Source of the DNA: an uncultured Eubacterium sp. | GTDB lineage: Bacteria > Bacillota > Clostridia > Lachnospirales > Lachnospiraceae | Assembly (NCBI GenBank): GCA_910586225.1 | Contig: CAJUIL010000007.1 | Location: 60,966-124,965, forward strand | Length of the DNA stretch: 64,000 nucleotides | Reading direction: 5' to 3' | Shown: piece by piece, positions 1 to 8,618 of the stretch | Position numbering within the stretch: position 1 is the stretch's first letter | How the letters are laid out: each line of letters begins with the position of its first letter | Made by a program: the position numbers and the translations under genes | Notes under the pieces: model-generated | Seen by the model: only the letters and a program-made list of their open reading frames with translations | What the model was told of the DNA's origin: nothing | Databases searched by the model: none

Positions 1-1499
1 GGCTTCGTAAAGTTCACATCCACATCCGTTGCCGCTGTCAGATATCCCTTATTTGCCGCCGTCGCCGCGATCGAACGCGCATCCATCAGCGCTACGGACG
101 CAATCTGACCGCTCTGCACCTTAGAGCCTTCACGATTCGGGAAATTACGTGTCGAATGGCGAATGGAAAAACCATTATTCGCAGGCGTATCTCCTGCACC
201 AAAACACGGTCCGCAGAATGCTGTTTTCATAACGCCCCCCGCAGCCATAATCTTCGCTGCAGCTCCATTACGCACCAGCTCCATATAAACTGGTGTGCTC
301 GCTGGATAAACACTTAGTGTAAATTCATCAGCTCCGATCCCCGCACCGTCCAAAATATCCGCTGCGTCACAAATATTTTCAAATCCGCCGCCTGCGCAGC
401 CTGCAATAATACCCTGGTCTACATACAGTCTGCCGCCGCGTACCTTTTCTTTCAGATTCAGATCAACCGCTCCGTTAAAACTTACCTGAGCCTTTTTCTC
501 ACAATCTGCAAGAATATCTGTCAGATTTGCATTTAACTCTTCGATCGTATAGGCGTTGCTTGGGTGGAACGGCATTGCGATCATCGGTTTTATCGTGCTA
601 AGATCCAGCTCGATCATACCATCATAATATGCTACCTTCCCTGGATCCAGCTGCGCATAATCTCCGCTGCGTCCATGAATCTCATAAAACTCCTTCACCT
701 GATCATCTGTTTTCCAGATAGATGACAGACAAGTTGTTTCTGTAGTCATCACATCTACGCCAATCCTGAAATCTACGCTCAGATTTTCAACTCCTGGCCC
801 CATAAATTCCATAACCTTATTTTTCACAAAGCCGTTTGCAAATACTTCTTTGATCAACGCAATCGCGATATCCTGCGGTCCGACGCCCTTTTGTGGCTTT
901 CCGGTCAGATAAATACCTACTACCTCCGGCATATTGATATCGTATGTCTGGCTCAACAGCTGTTTTACCAGCTCCGGCCCGCCTTCACCCATCGCCATCG
1001 TACCTAACGCTCCATAGCGTGTATGGGAATCCGAGCCAAGTATCATGTTCCCGCCGCCTGCCAGCATTTCTCTGGCAAACTGATGTATGACCGCCTGATG
1101 CGGAGGTACATAAATACCGCCGTATCTTTTTGCACACGACAGGCCAAACATATGATCGTCCTCGTTGATTGTCCCGCCTACTGCACACAAACTGTTATGG
1201 CAGTTGGTCAGCACATACGGGATCGGAAATTTTTCCAGGCCGGACGCACGGGCTGTCTGAATAATACCTACAAAAGTAATATCGTGTGAGGTCAGCTTAT
1301 CGAATTTAATCTGAAGCTTCTCCATATTTCCGGAAACATTGTGCTGCTCTAAAATACGATAAGCGATCGTCTTTGTCTTTGCCTGCTGCTTGTCAATCTC
1401 TCCGCCTGTCTTTGTTTTCAAAACCGCAGCTGCATCCGGCGTATCTTCTACCAGCTCTGAGCCATTTACCAGATATACGCCTTTGTCATAAAGTTTCAT
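1..1499 (-). CDS. Aconitase-family hydratase (YbhJ-like), 3' end beyond window
   Basis: Reading the minus strand from an ATG at 1499 gives an open frame that runs off the left edge, about 499 codons so far. A strong AAGGAGG ribosome site precedes the ATG. The protein shows aconitase-superfamily hallmarks: GSDSHTRYG near residue 155, GCAGGG in the middle, and FCGPCFGAG followed later by TRNFPNREG. The spacing follows aconitase, where such cysteines hold the [4Fe-4S] cluster. It resembles the uncharacterised YbhJ-type hydratases more than citrate-cycle aconitase or LeuC, because the leader MKLYDKGVYL and the cysteine contexts differ from those enzymes. The substrate is unknown. It is the last gene of a minus-strand run after the coiled-coil gene, with a 41 bp gap. 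Confidence 0.8.
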   Translation of the reverse strand, partial: MKLYDKGVYLVNGSELVEDTPDAAAVLKTKTGGEIDKQQAKTKTIAYRILEQHNVSGNMEKLQIKFDKLTSHDITFVGIIQTARASGLEKFPIPYVLTNCHNSLCAVGGTINEDDHMFGLSCAKRYGGIYVPPHQAVIHQFAREMLAGGGNMILGSDSHTRYGALGTMAMGEGGPELVKQLLSQTYDINMPEVVGIYLTGKPQKGVGPQDIAIALIKEVFANGFVKNKVMEFMGPGVENLSVDFRIGVDVMTTETTCLSSIWKTDDQVKEFYEIHGRSGDYAQLDPGKVAYYDGMIELDLSTIKPMIAMPFHPSNAYTIEELNANLTDILADCEKKAQVSFNGAVDLNLKEKVRGGRLYVDQGIIAGCAGGGFENICDAADILDGAGIGADEFTLSVYPASTPVYMELVRNGAAAKIMAAGGVMKTAFCGPCFGAGDTPANNGFSIRHSTRNFPNREGSKVQSGQIASVALMDARSIAATAANKGYLTAATDVDVNFTK

Positions 1500-1540
1500 T
1501 TGCGTTCCTCCTTAATGCCTGAAAGCATTTCTTATGATTT

Positions 1541-2941
1541 TTATAGTAAAGTTTTCTTTTTACCCATTAATTTATCTAATAACGACAATTTTTCATGATG
1601 GGGCTGCTTTGCCCCCTCCAATTCATTTTCATTCTGTCCTGTTCCTACACCTGCTATTAGCTGGATGTCTTCTGCGTCTGCGGCGTACCTTAGATCTGAC
1701 GGGCCTTGTGCGATCCTGCCATCCGCTCCTTCTTGCATTTTCTGCGCCATCCGGCTATCCGCAGCTTCTTGTGCTCCCTGCACCATCCGGGCGTCTGCAG
1801 CTTCCTGCACTCCTTGTACTGCTCCCGCTGCTTCTGATGAGTCTTGTGCCATCTGGCTATTCGCTCCTTCTGACACATCCTGCGCCTTATGGCCGCCAAC
1901 TGCTTCTTTTGCATTCGTTGCTATATGACCGCCTGCCGTTTGTGATGTGCCTTGCGGCATCGCTCCTTCTGACTCTGATCTGTCTTGGGATATTGATCCT
2001 TCTGATGCTTCCATTGTGCTTTGCGACATCTTCTCTACATCTAGTTCAGCGGTTTTTTTGTCTTCGTCAACTGCTTTTTCGTCGTAGTCCAAGCTTTCTG
2101 CAGATTTTTTTCTGTTTCCATCATCTGGCTTTTCCATTTGCTCTTTACCAGAAAAAGACTTCCGCACATTCCGCTTTGCGGGATTCTCCTCATACTCTGA
2201 CTCTGCCTTTAGATCCTCTGCAAATAAATGCTGGATATCTGCTGCCGCCCTTTTCAATGTGGATTCAATCACTCCCTCATCCTCCAACGGCTGCATCATT
2301 TCTTCATCTTCTGCCTTCTTATCCTCTTCTTTTTCAAACGGTATGCCCGCTTTTCGGAAATAATCCTCGTTTATTCGTATTTCCGGCTTGATCACCGTAT
2401 GCTTTTCACCAAAGTTTTCCAGCGTCTTTCTGCCCTTTTTATCCGCCCGTTCCCGCTCTATCTCCCGGTTACGCTCCTCGATCAGCCTTAAATATTTCTC
2501 TGTATCCGCCAGCAGCTGCAGCTGGCTCTTTAACTCCAGCTGATTATCTCGTATCGTTTCCTGCTGCATTTTTATATTTTTCTGAAATTCCTTGTACATC
2601 CGGTCTACTGTAGCATCTGCTTCATCTACCATAACGTTCAGATGATTCAGCGCTTCCTCGGTATACAGCACGGAAGCCGCATAAATATCCTCCGCCTGAC
2701 GGCTGGCGTCCCAGATGATGCGATCGCCCTCCTTCTTTTTTTCACGCAATGCCCGGTCCCTGCTCTGCTGCGTCAGCTCGTACTCATCCATAATCTCATA
2801 AATACTCCCGTTCAAACGGTCAATCAGATTAAATATATCCTGTTTACTAACAATAATCCGGTCCGCATCATATTTCTCGCTCTTGGAAATCATTACGTGT
2901 ATATCTCTAAGCACATTTTCGAGTTTCGTCTGTGAGCTCAT
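1541..2941 (-). CDS. Coiled-coil protein with acidic, repetitive C-terminal tail
   Basis: This 466-residue cytosolic protein starts at an ATG preceded by GAAAGAGG. Residues 1-200 are charged, heptad-like helix (EKYDADRII, EEALNHLNVMVDEAD, RNREIERERADKK) and resemble the DivIVA-like or ATP-synthase-subunit-B-like helical proteins often annotated in Clostridia. Residues 200-300 are acidic linker. From about 310 to 440 the sequence breaks into degenerate units of roughly 13 residues built on A/Q/G/S/E (VQGVQEAADARM, VQGAQEAADSRM, AQKMQEGADGRI). The end is basic (LDKLMGKKKTLL). It has no signal peptide and no membrane segment. The head suggests self-assembly or a septum/scaffold role, but this is inference and no specific function is recognised. 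Confidence 0.7.
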   Translation of the reverse strand: MSSQTKLENVLRDIHVMISKSEKYDADRIIVSKQDIFNLIDRLNGSIYEIMDEYELTQQSRDRALREKKKEGDRIIWDASRQAEDIYAASVLYTEEALNHLNVMVDEADATVDRMYKEFQKNIKMQQETIRDNQLELKSQLQLLADTEKYLRLIEERNREIERERADKKGRKTLENFGEKHTVIKPEIRINEDYFRKAGIPFEKEEDKKAEDEEMMQPLEDEGVIESTLKRAAADIQHLFAEDLKAESEYEENPAKRNVRKSFSGKEQMEKPDDGNRKKSAESLDYDEKAVDEDKKTAELDVEKMSQSTMEASEGSISQDRSESEGAMPQGTSQTAGGHIATNAKEAVGGHKAQDVSEGANSQMAQDSSEAAGAVQGVQEAADARMVQGAQEAADSRMAQKMQEGADGRIAQGPSDLRYAADAEDIQLIAGVGTGQNENELEGAKQPHHEKLSLLDKLMGKKKTLL

Positions 2942-3005
2942 TTATTCGCCTCTTTCCCTGCCTACAAATCAACCTGTCTCCTGCTCCGGATGCAGACTGC
3001 ACATC

Positions 3006-3971
3006 CTAATCCAAATATCGGATGAAATCTTGCTCCGCTTCGACCAGCCCAAGGAAGATCGGGCTTTCTCCTGCTTCCTCCAGGCATTCCGCCGCTTTAT
3101 CTGCAGTATCCTCTGAAAAGATCAAAAGCATCCCGATCCCCATATTAAATGTCTGCCTCATCAATGGTATATCAATATTGCCATCCTTGTGCAGCATCTG
3201 ATACAAAGGCGGAATCGTATCTGTCCTGCGTTTAACGACTGCACCGTATTCCTCATGCAGCAAAAGCCGAAGCGCCCGGTCCAGACCGCCATGCGCGACC
3301 TGCACACAGGACTTGACACTGATCCCCGACCGGATCAAATGCTCCATGCATTCCAGATACATTTTTGTCGGGCGCAAAAGCTGTTCTCCCAATGTACTCC
3401 CAAGCATATCATAATAAACTTCCATCGTTCCTTTTGTTAAAAACAGCTGCTTTCTGGCCAGGACATACCCATTGTTATGTAACCCGTCCGACGGCAGGCC
3501 GATGATCACATCCCCACCCGCAAGCCTGGCGCTGCCTATCTTTTTCTTCCGGTCTAAAATACCAACAATAAATCCTGCCAGCTCATACTGGTCAAACGCG
3601 TATTTATCCGGCAGCTCCGCGATCTCACATCCTGCAAACTGAATGCTTGCCTGCTCGCAGCCACGCGTGATCCCATCCTCGATAATACGGACTTTATCCG
3701 CCTTCGGCCGCACACAGGATATATTTGCGTAAAAGAATAACGGCTCCGCCCCTAGCGCCGCCATATCATTTACACAAGCAGCCACACAATCATACCCTAT
3801 ACTGTCCATCTTATCCATTTCCGACGCAATATACAGCTTTCCGCTCAATCCGTTTGTCCTGGATACAAGCGCTGGTTCGCTCATCGTACGAAAACGCTCC
3901 AATAAGATTTCATTTTCTAATTTCTTTAATCCAAATTTTTCCCTCAAGCTTCCTGCCCTGCCTTCTATCAT
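3006..3971 (-). CDS. Divergent PurM/AIR-synthase-like protein
   Basis: The 321-residue product aligns by eye with phosphoribosylformylglycinamidine cyclo-ligase (PurM), which makes aminoimidazole ribotide in purine synthesis. Matching blocks are ACVNDMAALGAEPLFF, a long LAGFIVGILDR strand, SDGLHNNGYVL, LLRPTKMYLE and TFNMGIGMLL. Key stretches have changed: the PurM TDGVGTKL box reads TNGLSGKL, GGETAEMP reads AGCEIAELP, and the usual N-terminal YxxAGVDI is missing. It is therefore probably a paralogue with altered chemistry rather than the canonical enzyme. No other pur genes lie nearby. The start has only a weak ribosome site and is preceded by a strong hairpin at 3994-4021. It is likely co-transcribed with the next two minus-strand genes. 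Confidence 0.75.
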   Translation of the reverse strand: MIEGRAGSLREKFGLKKLENEILLERFRTMSEPALVSRTNGLSGKLYIASEMDKMDSIGYDCVAACVNDMAALGAEPLFFYANISCVRPKADKVRIIEDGITRGCEQASIQFAGCEIAELPDKYAFDQYELAGFIVGILDRKKKIGSARLAGGDVIIGLPSDGLHNNGYVLARKQLFLTKGTMEVYYDMLGSTLGEQLLRPTKMYLECMEHLIRSGISVKSCVQVAHGGLDRALRLLLHEEYGAVVKRRTDTIPPLYQMLHKDGNIDIPLMRQTFNMGIGMLLIFSEDTADKAAECLEEAGESPIFLGLVEAEQDFIRYLD

Positions 3972-3993
3972 TAATCTTCACGTTCCAGTAACC

Positions 3994-4021
3994 GCGCGGC
4001 TTCCCTATACAAAAGCCGCGC
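3994..4021 (-). promoter_or_regulatory. Strong hairpin just upstream of the PurM-like start
   Basis: GCGCGGCTT at 3994-4002 pairs with AAGCCGCGC at 4013-4021 around a 10-base loop. On the minus strand it ends 22 bases before the ATG at 3971 and is not followed by a T-run. It could be a leader structure controlling translation of the PurM-like gene, or a terminator core for the DUF362 gene upstream. Confidence 0.4.
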
Positions 4022-4137
4022 AAATGACATCGTCAGTATTTTTCTCCGTCTGTTGTATCCCATGCAGCCATTTCTTATGATTCGCAGTCCGGCTGCTTTT
4101 TCACTGGTGTGTGAATAAAATACCGGGCATTTATATC

Positions 4138-5262
4138 TTAAATTGTGATAAGCTCATACTGGTCTGTCCCAAGCCCGATTTTTACGGAATGCTCGATGCA
4201 TGATTTCCACTCCGTATCCGGATGTGTCATGTGAAAATGGTCATGACCTTCTCCATGATGCGCATCCTCTTTGATATTATCACTTAGCACGCTTCCTTCG
4301 ATCACTGGCATTTTGTTTACCGCGTCCGCGCACGCCACATCGAGCGCAACCGGATCAAACGACGCAAACATCCCCACATCCGGAATAATCGGAATATCGT
4401 TTTCCGCATGGCAGTCACAATTCGGAGATACGTCACATATCAAAGACACATGAAAATGCGGACGTCCCTTACATACTGCCAGGCTATATTCCGCCATCTT
4501 GCAGTTTAAGCTCTTTACTGAAGACGACGAGCTTGGCTGGATCACGTCTTTCGGACAGACAGCCAGACATCTTCCACAGCCGACACATTTTTCATGGTCA
4601 ATATGCGCCTTTCCGTTCTCGATCACAGGCGCTTCATGCGCGCATATCCGCTGACAGCTCCCACAGCCGATACATCCGTCCGGATCCTTCACAAACGGTT
4701 TCCCATCATTATGCATTTCCATTTTACCGGCCCGTGAACCGCAGCCCATGCCAATATTTTTCAACGCACCGCCAAAGCCCGCCATTTCATGTCCTTTAAA
4801 ATGCGTCAGCGTCAAAAACACATCCGCAGCCATAACCGCAGACCCAATCTTTGCTTCCTTTACATATTCCCCATTGATCGGCACAAGCGTTTCATCCGTT
4901 CCCTTCAGCCCATCTCCGATCAAAACATGGCATCCGGTCGCATAAGGCGTAAACCCGTTCAAATAAGCTGTATCTATATGATCCAGAGCATTTTTCCTAC
5001 TGCCGACATACAGAGTATTACAGTCCGTCAAAAACGGCTTTCCCCCGCACTCCTTGACCAGATCTGCCATTACTTTCGCATAATTTGGCCGTAAAAAAGC
5101 CAGATTGCCATATTCGCCAAAATGAATTTTGATCGCTGCATATTTGTTCGTAAAATCAATCTCCTTCATTCCTGCCGTGATCATGAGCCTGCGAAGCTTT
5201 TGTAAGAGATTCTCATGCTCTGTCGTCTTAAAAGATGTATAGTATACCTTTGATTTATCCAT
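4138..5262 (-). CDS. DUF362 domain protein with two [4Fe-4S] ferredoxin motifs
   Basis: The 374-residue protein begins at the ATG at 5262, five bases after AAAGGAG; a TTG six codons upstream is less likely because it contains that ribosome site. Residues 1-180 are a DUF362-type domain (VYYTSFKTTEH, KIHFGEYGN, LTHFKGHEMAGFGGALKNIGMGC). Two ferredoxin motifs follow, CIGCGSCQRICAHE and CVGCGRCLAVCPKD, each able to bind a [4Fe-4S] cluster. After these comes a second DUF362-like stretch (ASFDPVALDVACADAVNK). A histidine-rich segment (HHGEGHDHFHMTH) near the C-terminus may bind metal. The family is common in anaerobes, but its electron donor and acceptor are unknown. No membrane segment is present. 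Confidence 0.85.
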   Translation of the reverse strand: MDKSKVYYTSFKTTEHENLLQKLRRLMITAGMKEIDFTNKYAAIKIHFGEYGNLAFLRPNYAKVMADLVKECGGKPFLTDCNTLYVGSRKNALDHIDTAYLNGFTPYATGCHVLIGDGLKGTDETLVPINGEYVKEAKIGSAVMAADVFLTLTHFKGHEMAGFGGALKNIGMGCGSRAGKMEMHNDGKPFVKDPDGCIGCGSCQRICAHEAPVIENGKAHIDHEKCVGCGRCLAVCPKDVIQPSSSSSVKSLNCKMAEYSLAVCKGRPHFHVSLICDVSPNCDCHAENDIPIIPDVGMFASFDPVALDVACADAVNKMPVIEGSVLSDNIKEDAHHGEGHDHFHMTHPDTEWKSCIEHSVKIGLGTDQYELITI

Positions 5263-5888
5263 ATTGTCTCCTTTATCCAAAAAATGCTGATACTGCCACT
5301 TATAACGATTTATTTTATCACACTTTTGCTGTTTGCAAAACCACTTCGGTTCAGAAATATTATAAATCTTTTGTAAATTTGCTTTTTTCTACAGAATATG
5401 CTGTTTTTAAGGAAGTGGATAAAACTTTCATTGTTTCGCAGCACAATTATACGACATCTTTTACATATTCATTCCTTTCCCAAATGAAAACAAAGACACA
5501 TTATACAAATTATAATAATAATTCAATCCAATATCGGACTAATTTACAAAAATCATTTTACTAAAAGCTGCATATTATTTCAATCCATTCATTTTTTTCT
5601 TGACATTTTTTACAGCGTAGTTCAAAATACAAATGCAACGCGCCGTTGTCAGTAATATAACCGTGTTGACACTCTAAAGGTCCGAGGTACAAGATTGATC
5701 AGAACAGCTGCTCCGACAATACGTTTACTTCCTGAATATATCTTACAGCTCTGATTGTAAAACATAGAGCGATCCGTAATATCCATTATAAGGCATCCTT
5801 TTCCATTCCGTTTTTGCCGCATCTTTATCTATCACGTTATTCTTTATTTATTTATCTATTCATTCTTATTTAGAAAGGATTTACGCCT
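5263..5888. other. AT-rich intergenic region, no gene recognised
   Basis: This region separates the DUF362 gene from the first Rpn-type gene. A plus-strand open frame at 5281-5564 has no ribosome site and no recognisable protein character. TTGACA at 5600-5605 with CAAAAT 17 bases downstream is a possible weak promoter, and TTGACA also occurs at 5666. No RNA gene was seen. Confidence 0.4.
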
Positions 5889-6929
5889 ATGAAACAAAAT
5901 TATAACAAGTTCACGTTAAAAGAGATTCTCGGTTCTTCTATTTCCCGCTCCGACGCCCTTGCTGCCATCCGCGCAGATTCTATGACCTATCAGACTTTTT
6001 CTTCTTTCCCGCTTGAGGAGCAGGAAAAGCTGATTTCTTTTATCCAGGGCGTCCAGGGGCTTACGATCACTTATGACTCGTTCTTTAAGCATATCATGAA
6101 CCCGGACACCCATCCTTCTCGTTTATCTGGCTTTCTATCTGCTATCCTTGGACAATCAGTAAAGGTACATAATGTCCTGCCTTTGGAGGGTGTGCGGATG
6201 TCGGAATCCGGCAGTTTTGTCATTATGGATCTTGCGGTTGAGCTTTCCAATAAAACGATCGTAAATGTTGAGATCCAAAAGCTCGGTTACCTCTTTCCTG
6301 GAGAACGAGCCTCCTGTTATCTTTCCGATTTTGTCATGCGACAGTACAACCGTGTGAAAGACCAGCAGAAAGAGCACTTCTCCTTCCGTGATCTAAAGCC
6401 TGTCATACTTATCGTTATCATGGAAAAAAGTTCCCCGGAATTTAAAGCTGTTTCTCCCGCTTATATCCATCGCGAGGTCAATTCCTTTGATAGCGGCGCG
6501 AAGGTGGCTTCTTTGTTTCAAACAATCTATATTTCCCTTGACACTTTCCATTCCATCGTGCAAACTATAGATACGAATCTGAAGGCATGGCTTACCTTCC
6601 TAAGTTCTGATCAACCGGCAGATATTATCCGACTGGTCAGCGCTTATCCTGAATTTTTGCCGTGCTACCGCGATATTGTAGAATTTAGAAGAAATCCGAA
6701 GGAGTTGATGTTTATGTATTCTGAAGCTTTAGCTATTCTGGACCGTAATACGGAGATTTATATGTGTGAGCTGTTGAAAAAAGAAGTGGAAGAAAATAAG
6801 CGTATTTTGGCTGAAATGGGTTCTGCTCTGGCTGAAAAAGATTCTGCTCTGGCTGAAAAAGATTCTGCTTTAAAAGCTGCTCTATTACAAATTTCACTTC
6901 TTGAAAAACGTCTTGCAGATTTAACCTGA
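5889..6929 (+). CDS. Rpn/PD-(D/E)XK nuclease-family transposase-like protein
   Basis: The 346-residue product belongs to the Rpn / PD-(D/E)XK transposase-like family common in Lachnospiraceae. Seen directly: TYDSFFKHIMNPDTHPSRLSGFL (residues 58-80), then a nuclease core VIMDLAVELSNKTIVNVEIQ, in which D-x(n)-VEIQ fits the D...(E/Q)xQ catalytic pattern, then AS-CYLSDFVMRQY. The start has AGAAAGGA 10 bases upstream. In known members the family promotes RecA-independent DNA recombination; here that is by homology only. The C-terminus is a coiled coil with a repeated SALAEKD heptad encoded by a 21-bp tandem repeat. The first two-thirds is repeated almost identically at 7222-7768. Confidence 0.8.
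   Translation: MKQNYNKFTLKEILGSSISRSDALAAIRADSMTYQTFSSFPLEEQEKLISFIQGVQGLTITYDSFFKHIMNPDTHPSRLSGFLSAILGQSVKVHNVLPLEGVRMSESGSFVIMDLAVELSNKTIVNVEIQKLGYLFPGERASCYLSDFVMRQYNRVKDQQKEHFSFRDLKPVILIVIMEKSSPEFKAVSPAYIHREVNSFDSGAKVASLFQTIYISLDTFHSIVQTIDTNLKAWLTFLSSDQPADIIRLVSAYPEFLPCYRDIVEFRRNPKELMFMYSEALAILDRNTEIYMCELLKKEVEENKRILAEMGSALAEKDSALAEKDSALKAALLQISLLEKRLADLT
6821..6862 (+). repeat. 21-bp tandem repeat in the Rpn coiled coil
   Basis: Two perfect 21-base units (6821-6841 and 6842-6862), followed by a partial third, encode SALAEKD heptads at the C-terminus of the Rpn-type protein. Loss or gain of a unit keeps the frame, so length variation between strains would be expected. Confidence 0.8.
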
Positions 6930-6969
6930 AAATACTCTCCTATTTAAGGAACTTTCTGTAGCTATCTAT

Positions 6970-7014
6970 TATGAAATGATGTATATGGTCTAAGATTATA
7001 TGCATCATTTCATA
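6970..7014 (+). terminator. Hairpin after the Rpn-type gene
   Basis: TATGAAATGATGTATAT (6970-6986) pairs with ATATGCATCATTTCATA (6998-7014) with one mismatch and an 11-base loop, 40 bases after the stop codon. No good T-run follows, so it may be a terminator, an RNA-stabilising hairpin or a trace of a mobile-element end. Confidence 0.45.
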
Positions 7015-7221
7015 GATCTATCTAGATTATTGCTCTTTTTGTTCTTGCTAGATTTAATCAAATCACTCTATTCCTGCATTCCTTATTCAATTTTTTCTTA
7101 TACAATTCGAATCTTTCGCACTCGTTGCAATCATGCCATGCATATCGCCAAGCTACATAAATAATAGTCTAAAGCCAAATTTATAAAATTTATTATAGTT
7201 CATTAGAAAGGAATCACGCCT

Positions 7222-7768
7222 ATGAAACAAAATCACAACCAGTTCACATTAAAAGAATTTCTCGGTTCCTCTATTTCCCGCTCAAACGCCCTTGCTGCCA
7301 TCCGCGCAGATTCTATGACCTATCAGACTTTTTCTTCTTTCCCGCTTGAGGAGCAGGAAAAGCTGATTTCTTTTATCCAGGGCGTCCAGGGGCTTACGAT
7401 CACTTATGACTCGTTCTTTAAGCATATCATGAACCCGGACACCCATCCTTCTCGTTTATCTGGCTTTCTATCTGCTATCCTTGGACAATCAGTAAAGGTA
7501 CATAATGTCCTGCCTTTGGAGGGTGTGCGGATGTCGGAATCCGGCAGTTTTGTCATTATGGATCTTGCGGTTGAGCTTTCCAATAAAACGATCGTAAATG
7601 TTGAGATCCAAAAGCTCGGTTACCTCTTTCCTGGAGAACGAGCCTCCTGTTATCTTTCCGATTTTGTCATGCGACAGTACAACCGTGTGAAAGACCAGCA
7701 GAAAGAGCACTTCTCCTTCCGTGATCTAAAGCCTGTCATACTTATCGTTATCATGGAAAAAAGTTCCC
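7222..7768 (+). pseudogene. 5' duplicate of the Rpn-type gene, truncated at an IS66 remnant
   Basis: Starting from an ATG with AGAAAGGA upstream, this copy matches 5889-6435. The first 70 or so bases carry several differences, then about 480 bases look identical until position 7768. At 7769 the homology stops abruptly and the sequence becomes antisense IS66 transposase remnant. The frame stays open to 8013 and would encode a 263-residue chimera whose last 80 or so residues are meaningless antisense. The nuclease core is retained but the C-terminal half is lost. The identical block implies a recent duplication or gene conversion. Confidence 0.85.
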
Positions 7769-8104
7769 AGGACTTCAAGGGAAGGCGTGACAATGCTGCC
7801 ACGCAGCAGGTCTTTCGGCCGCCTGGCTTTTACGATGGCTTCATTATCCGTACCAGCATAAACAGCCACGTGGTGTTCTTTCACTTCAAAAGAGGCTGGA
7901 TGGAACTCCAGCCTTTTATACATTTCATCTGGAAACGCTGCTTCCAGTTCGTCCTGTGGCATTCCTGCCGGATATTCCTGCCAGTTTTTTTACGGACGGC
8001 CCCGTCAAAATGACAATGGCGCAAGCCGCCGGATAAAGCCCATTTGCAGCAAGTGTGGCCGTCTTCCTGTTTTTTTCGCAGGCTTTCAAATTCCAGTGCG
8101 GGAC
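7769..8104 (-). pseudogene. tnpC: IS66 transposase TnpC remnant
   Basis: The minus-strand frame from about 7962 to 7769 reads YKRLEFHPASFEVKEHHVAVYA and RRPKDLLRGSIVTPSLE, which is the region of IS66 TnpC just before the DDE domain. It then breaks into Rpn sequence. The preceding 150 bases need frame changes to read through, and no convincing tnpC start follows tnpB. The whole DDE catalytic domain is missing. Confidence 0.75.
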
Positions 8105-8204
8105 AATACGAAAAAACATTGTATGCTACTTTTCTATGTGGCGATAAACAGGGGCACAGACACTGGAAACCAGCTTGAAATTTCTATGTTTTGCACAAAA
8201 GCCT

Positions 8205-8618
8205 TTAGCACGTCCTTTTGGGTGCCACTTCCTTTATCCGCGTCCGCTGCTCTATGTCAAGCCCCTGCATCAGCCATGTGAACTGTTCCGGCGTGATTTC
8301 GCGGGCTTCTGATACAGTCCTTGGCCATTTAAATCGGCCGTCTTCCAACCTTTTATTTACAAGCAGGAAACCATCGCCCTCCCATAAAAGCCCTTTGATG
8401 CGGTCCGTACGCCTGCCGCAGAATAGGAAGAGTGTGCCCTTTTGGAATGGGTCAAGGCTGAAATGGTCCTGCACCACCCTGGCCAGGCCGTCTATCCCAA
8501 AACGCAGGTCCGTATAGCCATATGCCAGGTAGATCCGGCTGTATTGCCTTGCATCATGAAGTATAGGCAAGCGCCTCCATGACTTTTGCGATAAAGGCTG
8601 CAGTAGCATCTTATGCAT
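8205..8618 (-). CDS. tnpB: IS66 accessory protein TnpB
   Basis: The 137-residue protein carries the TnpB hallmark blocks: YTDLRFGIDGLARVVQ (near residue 34), TLFLFCGRRTDRIKGLLWEGDGF, LVNKRLEDGRFKWPRT and ITPEQFTWLMQGLD. In IS66 elements TnpB is required for transposition, although its chemistry is unclear. The start overlaps the end of tnpA by 8 bases, which suggests translational coupling. The gene looks complete, but the element is dead because tnpC is truncated. Confidence 0.9.
   Translation of the reverse strand: MHKMLLQPLSQKSWRRLPILHDARQYSRIYLAYGYTDLRFGIDGLARVVQDHFSLDPFQKGTLFLFCGRRTDRIKGLLWEGDGFLLVNKRLEDGRFKWPRTVSEAREITPEQFTWLMQGLDIEQRTRIKEVAPKRTC

Noticed and set aside
1534..2391. Long plus-strand frame of 285 codons antisense to the coiled-coil gene.
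   Set aside because: Leu/Ser/Pro-rich composition comes from reverse reading of the repeat region; no ribosome site or recognised domain.
6156..6377. Minus-strand frame inside the Rpn gene, repeated at 7489-7710.
   Set aside because: It is the mirror of the conserved Rpn coding sequence, so its duplication only reflects the gene copy. It has no ribosome site.
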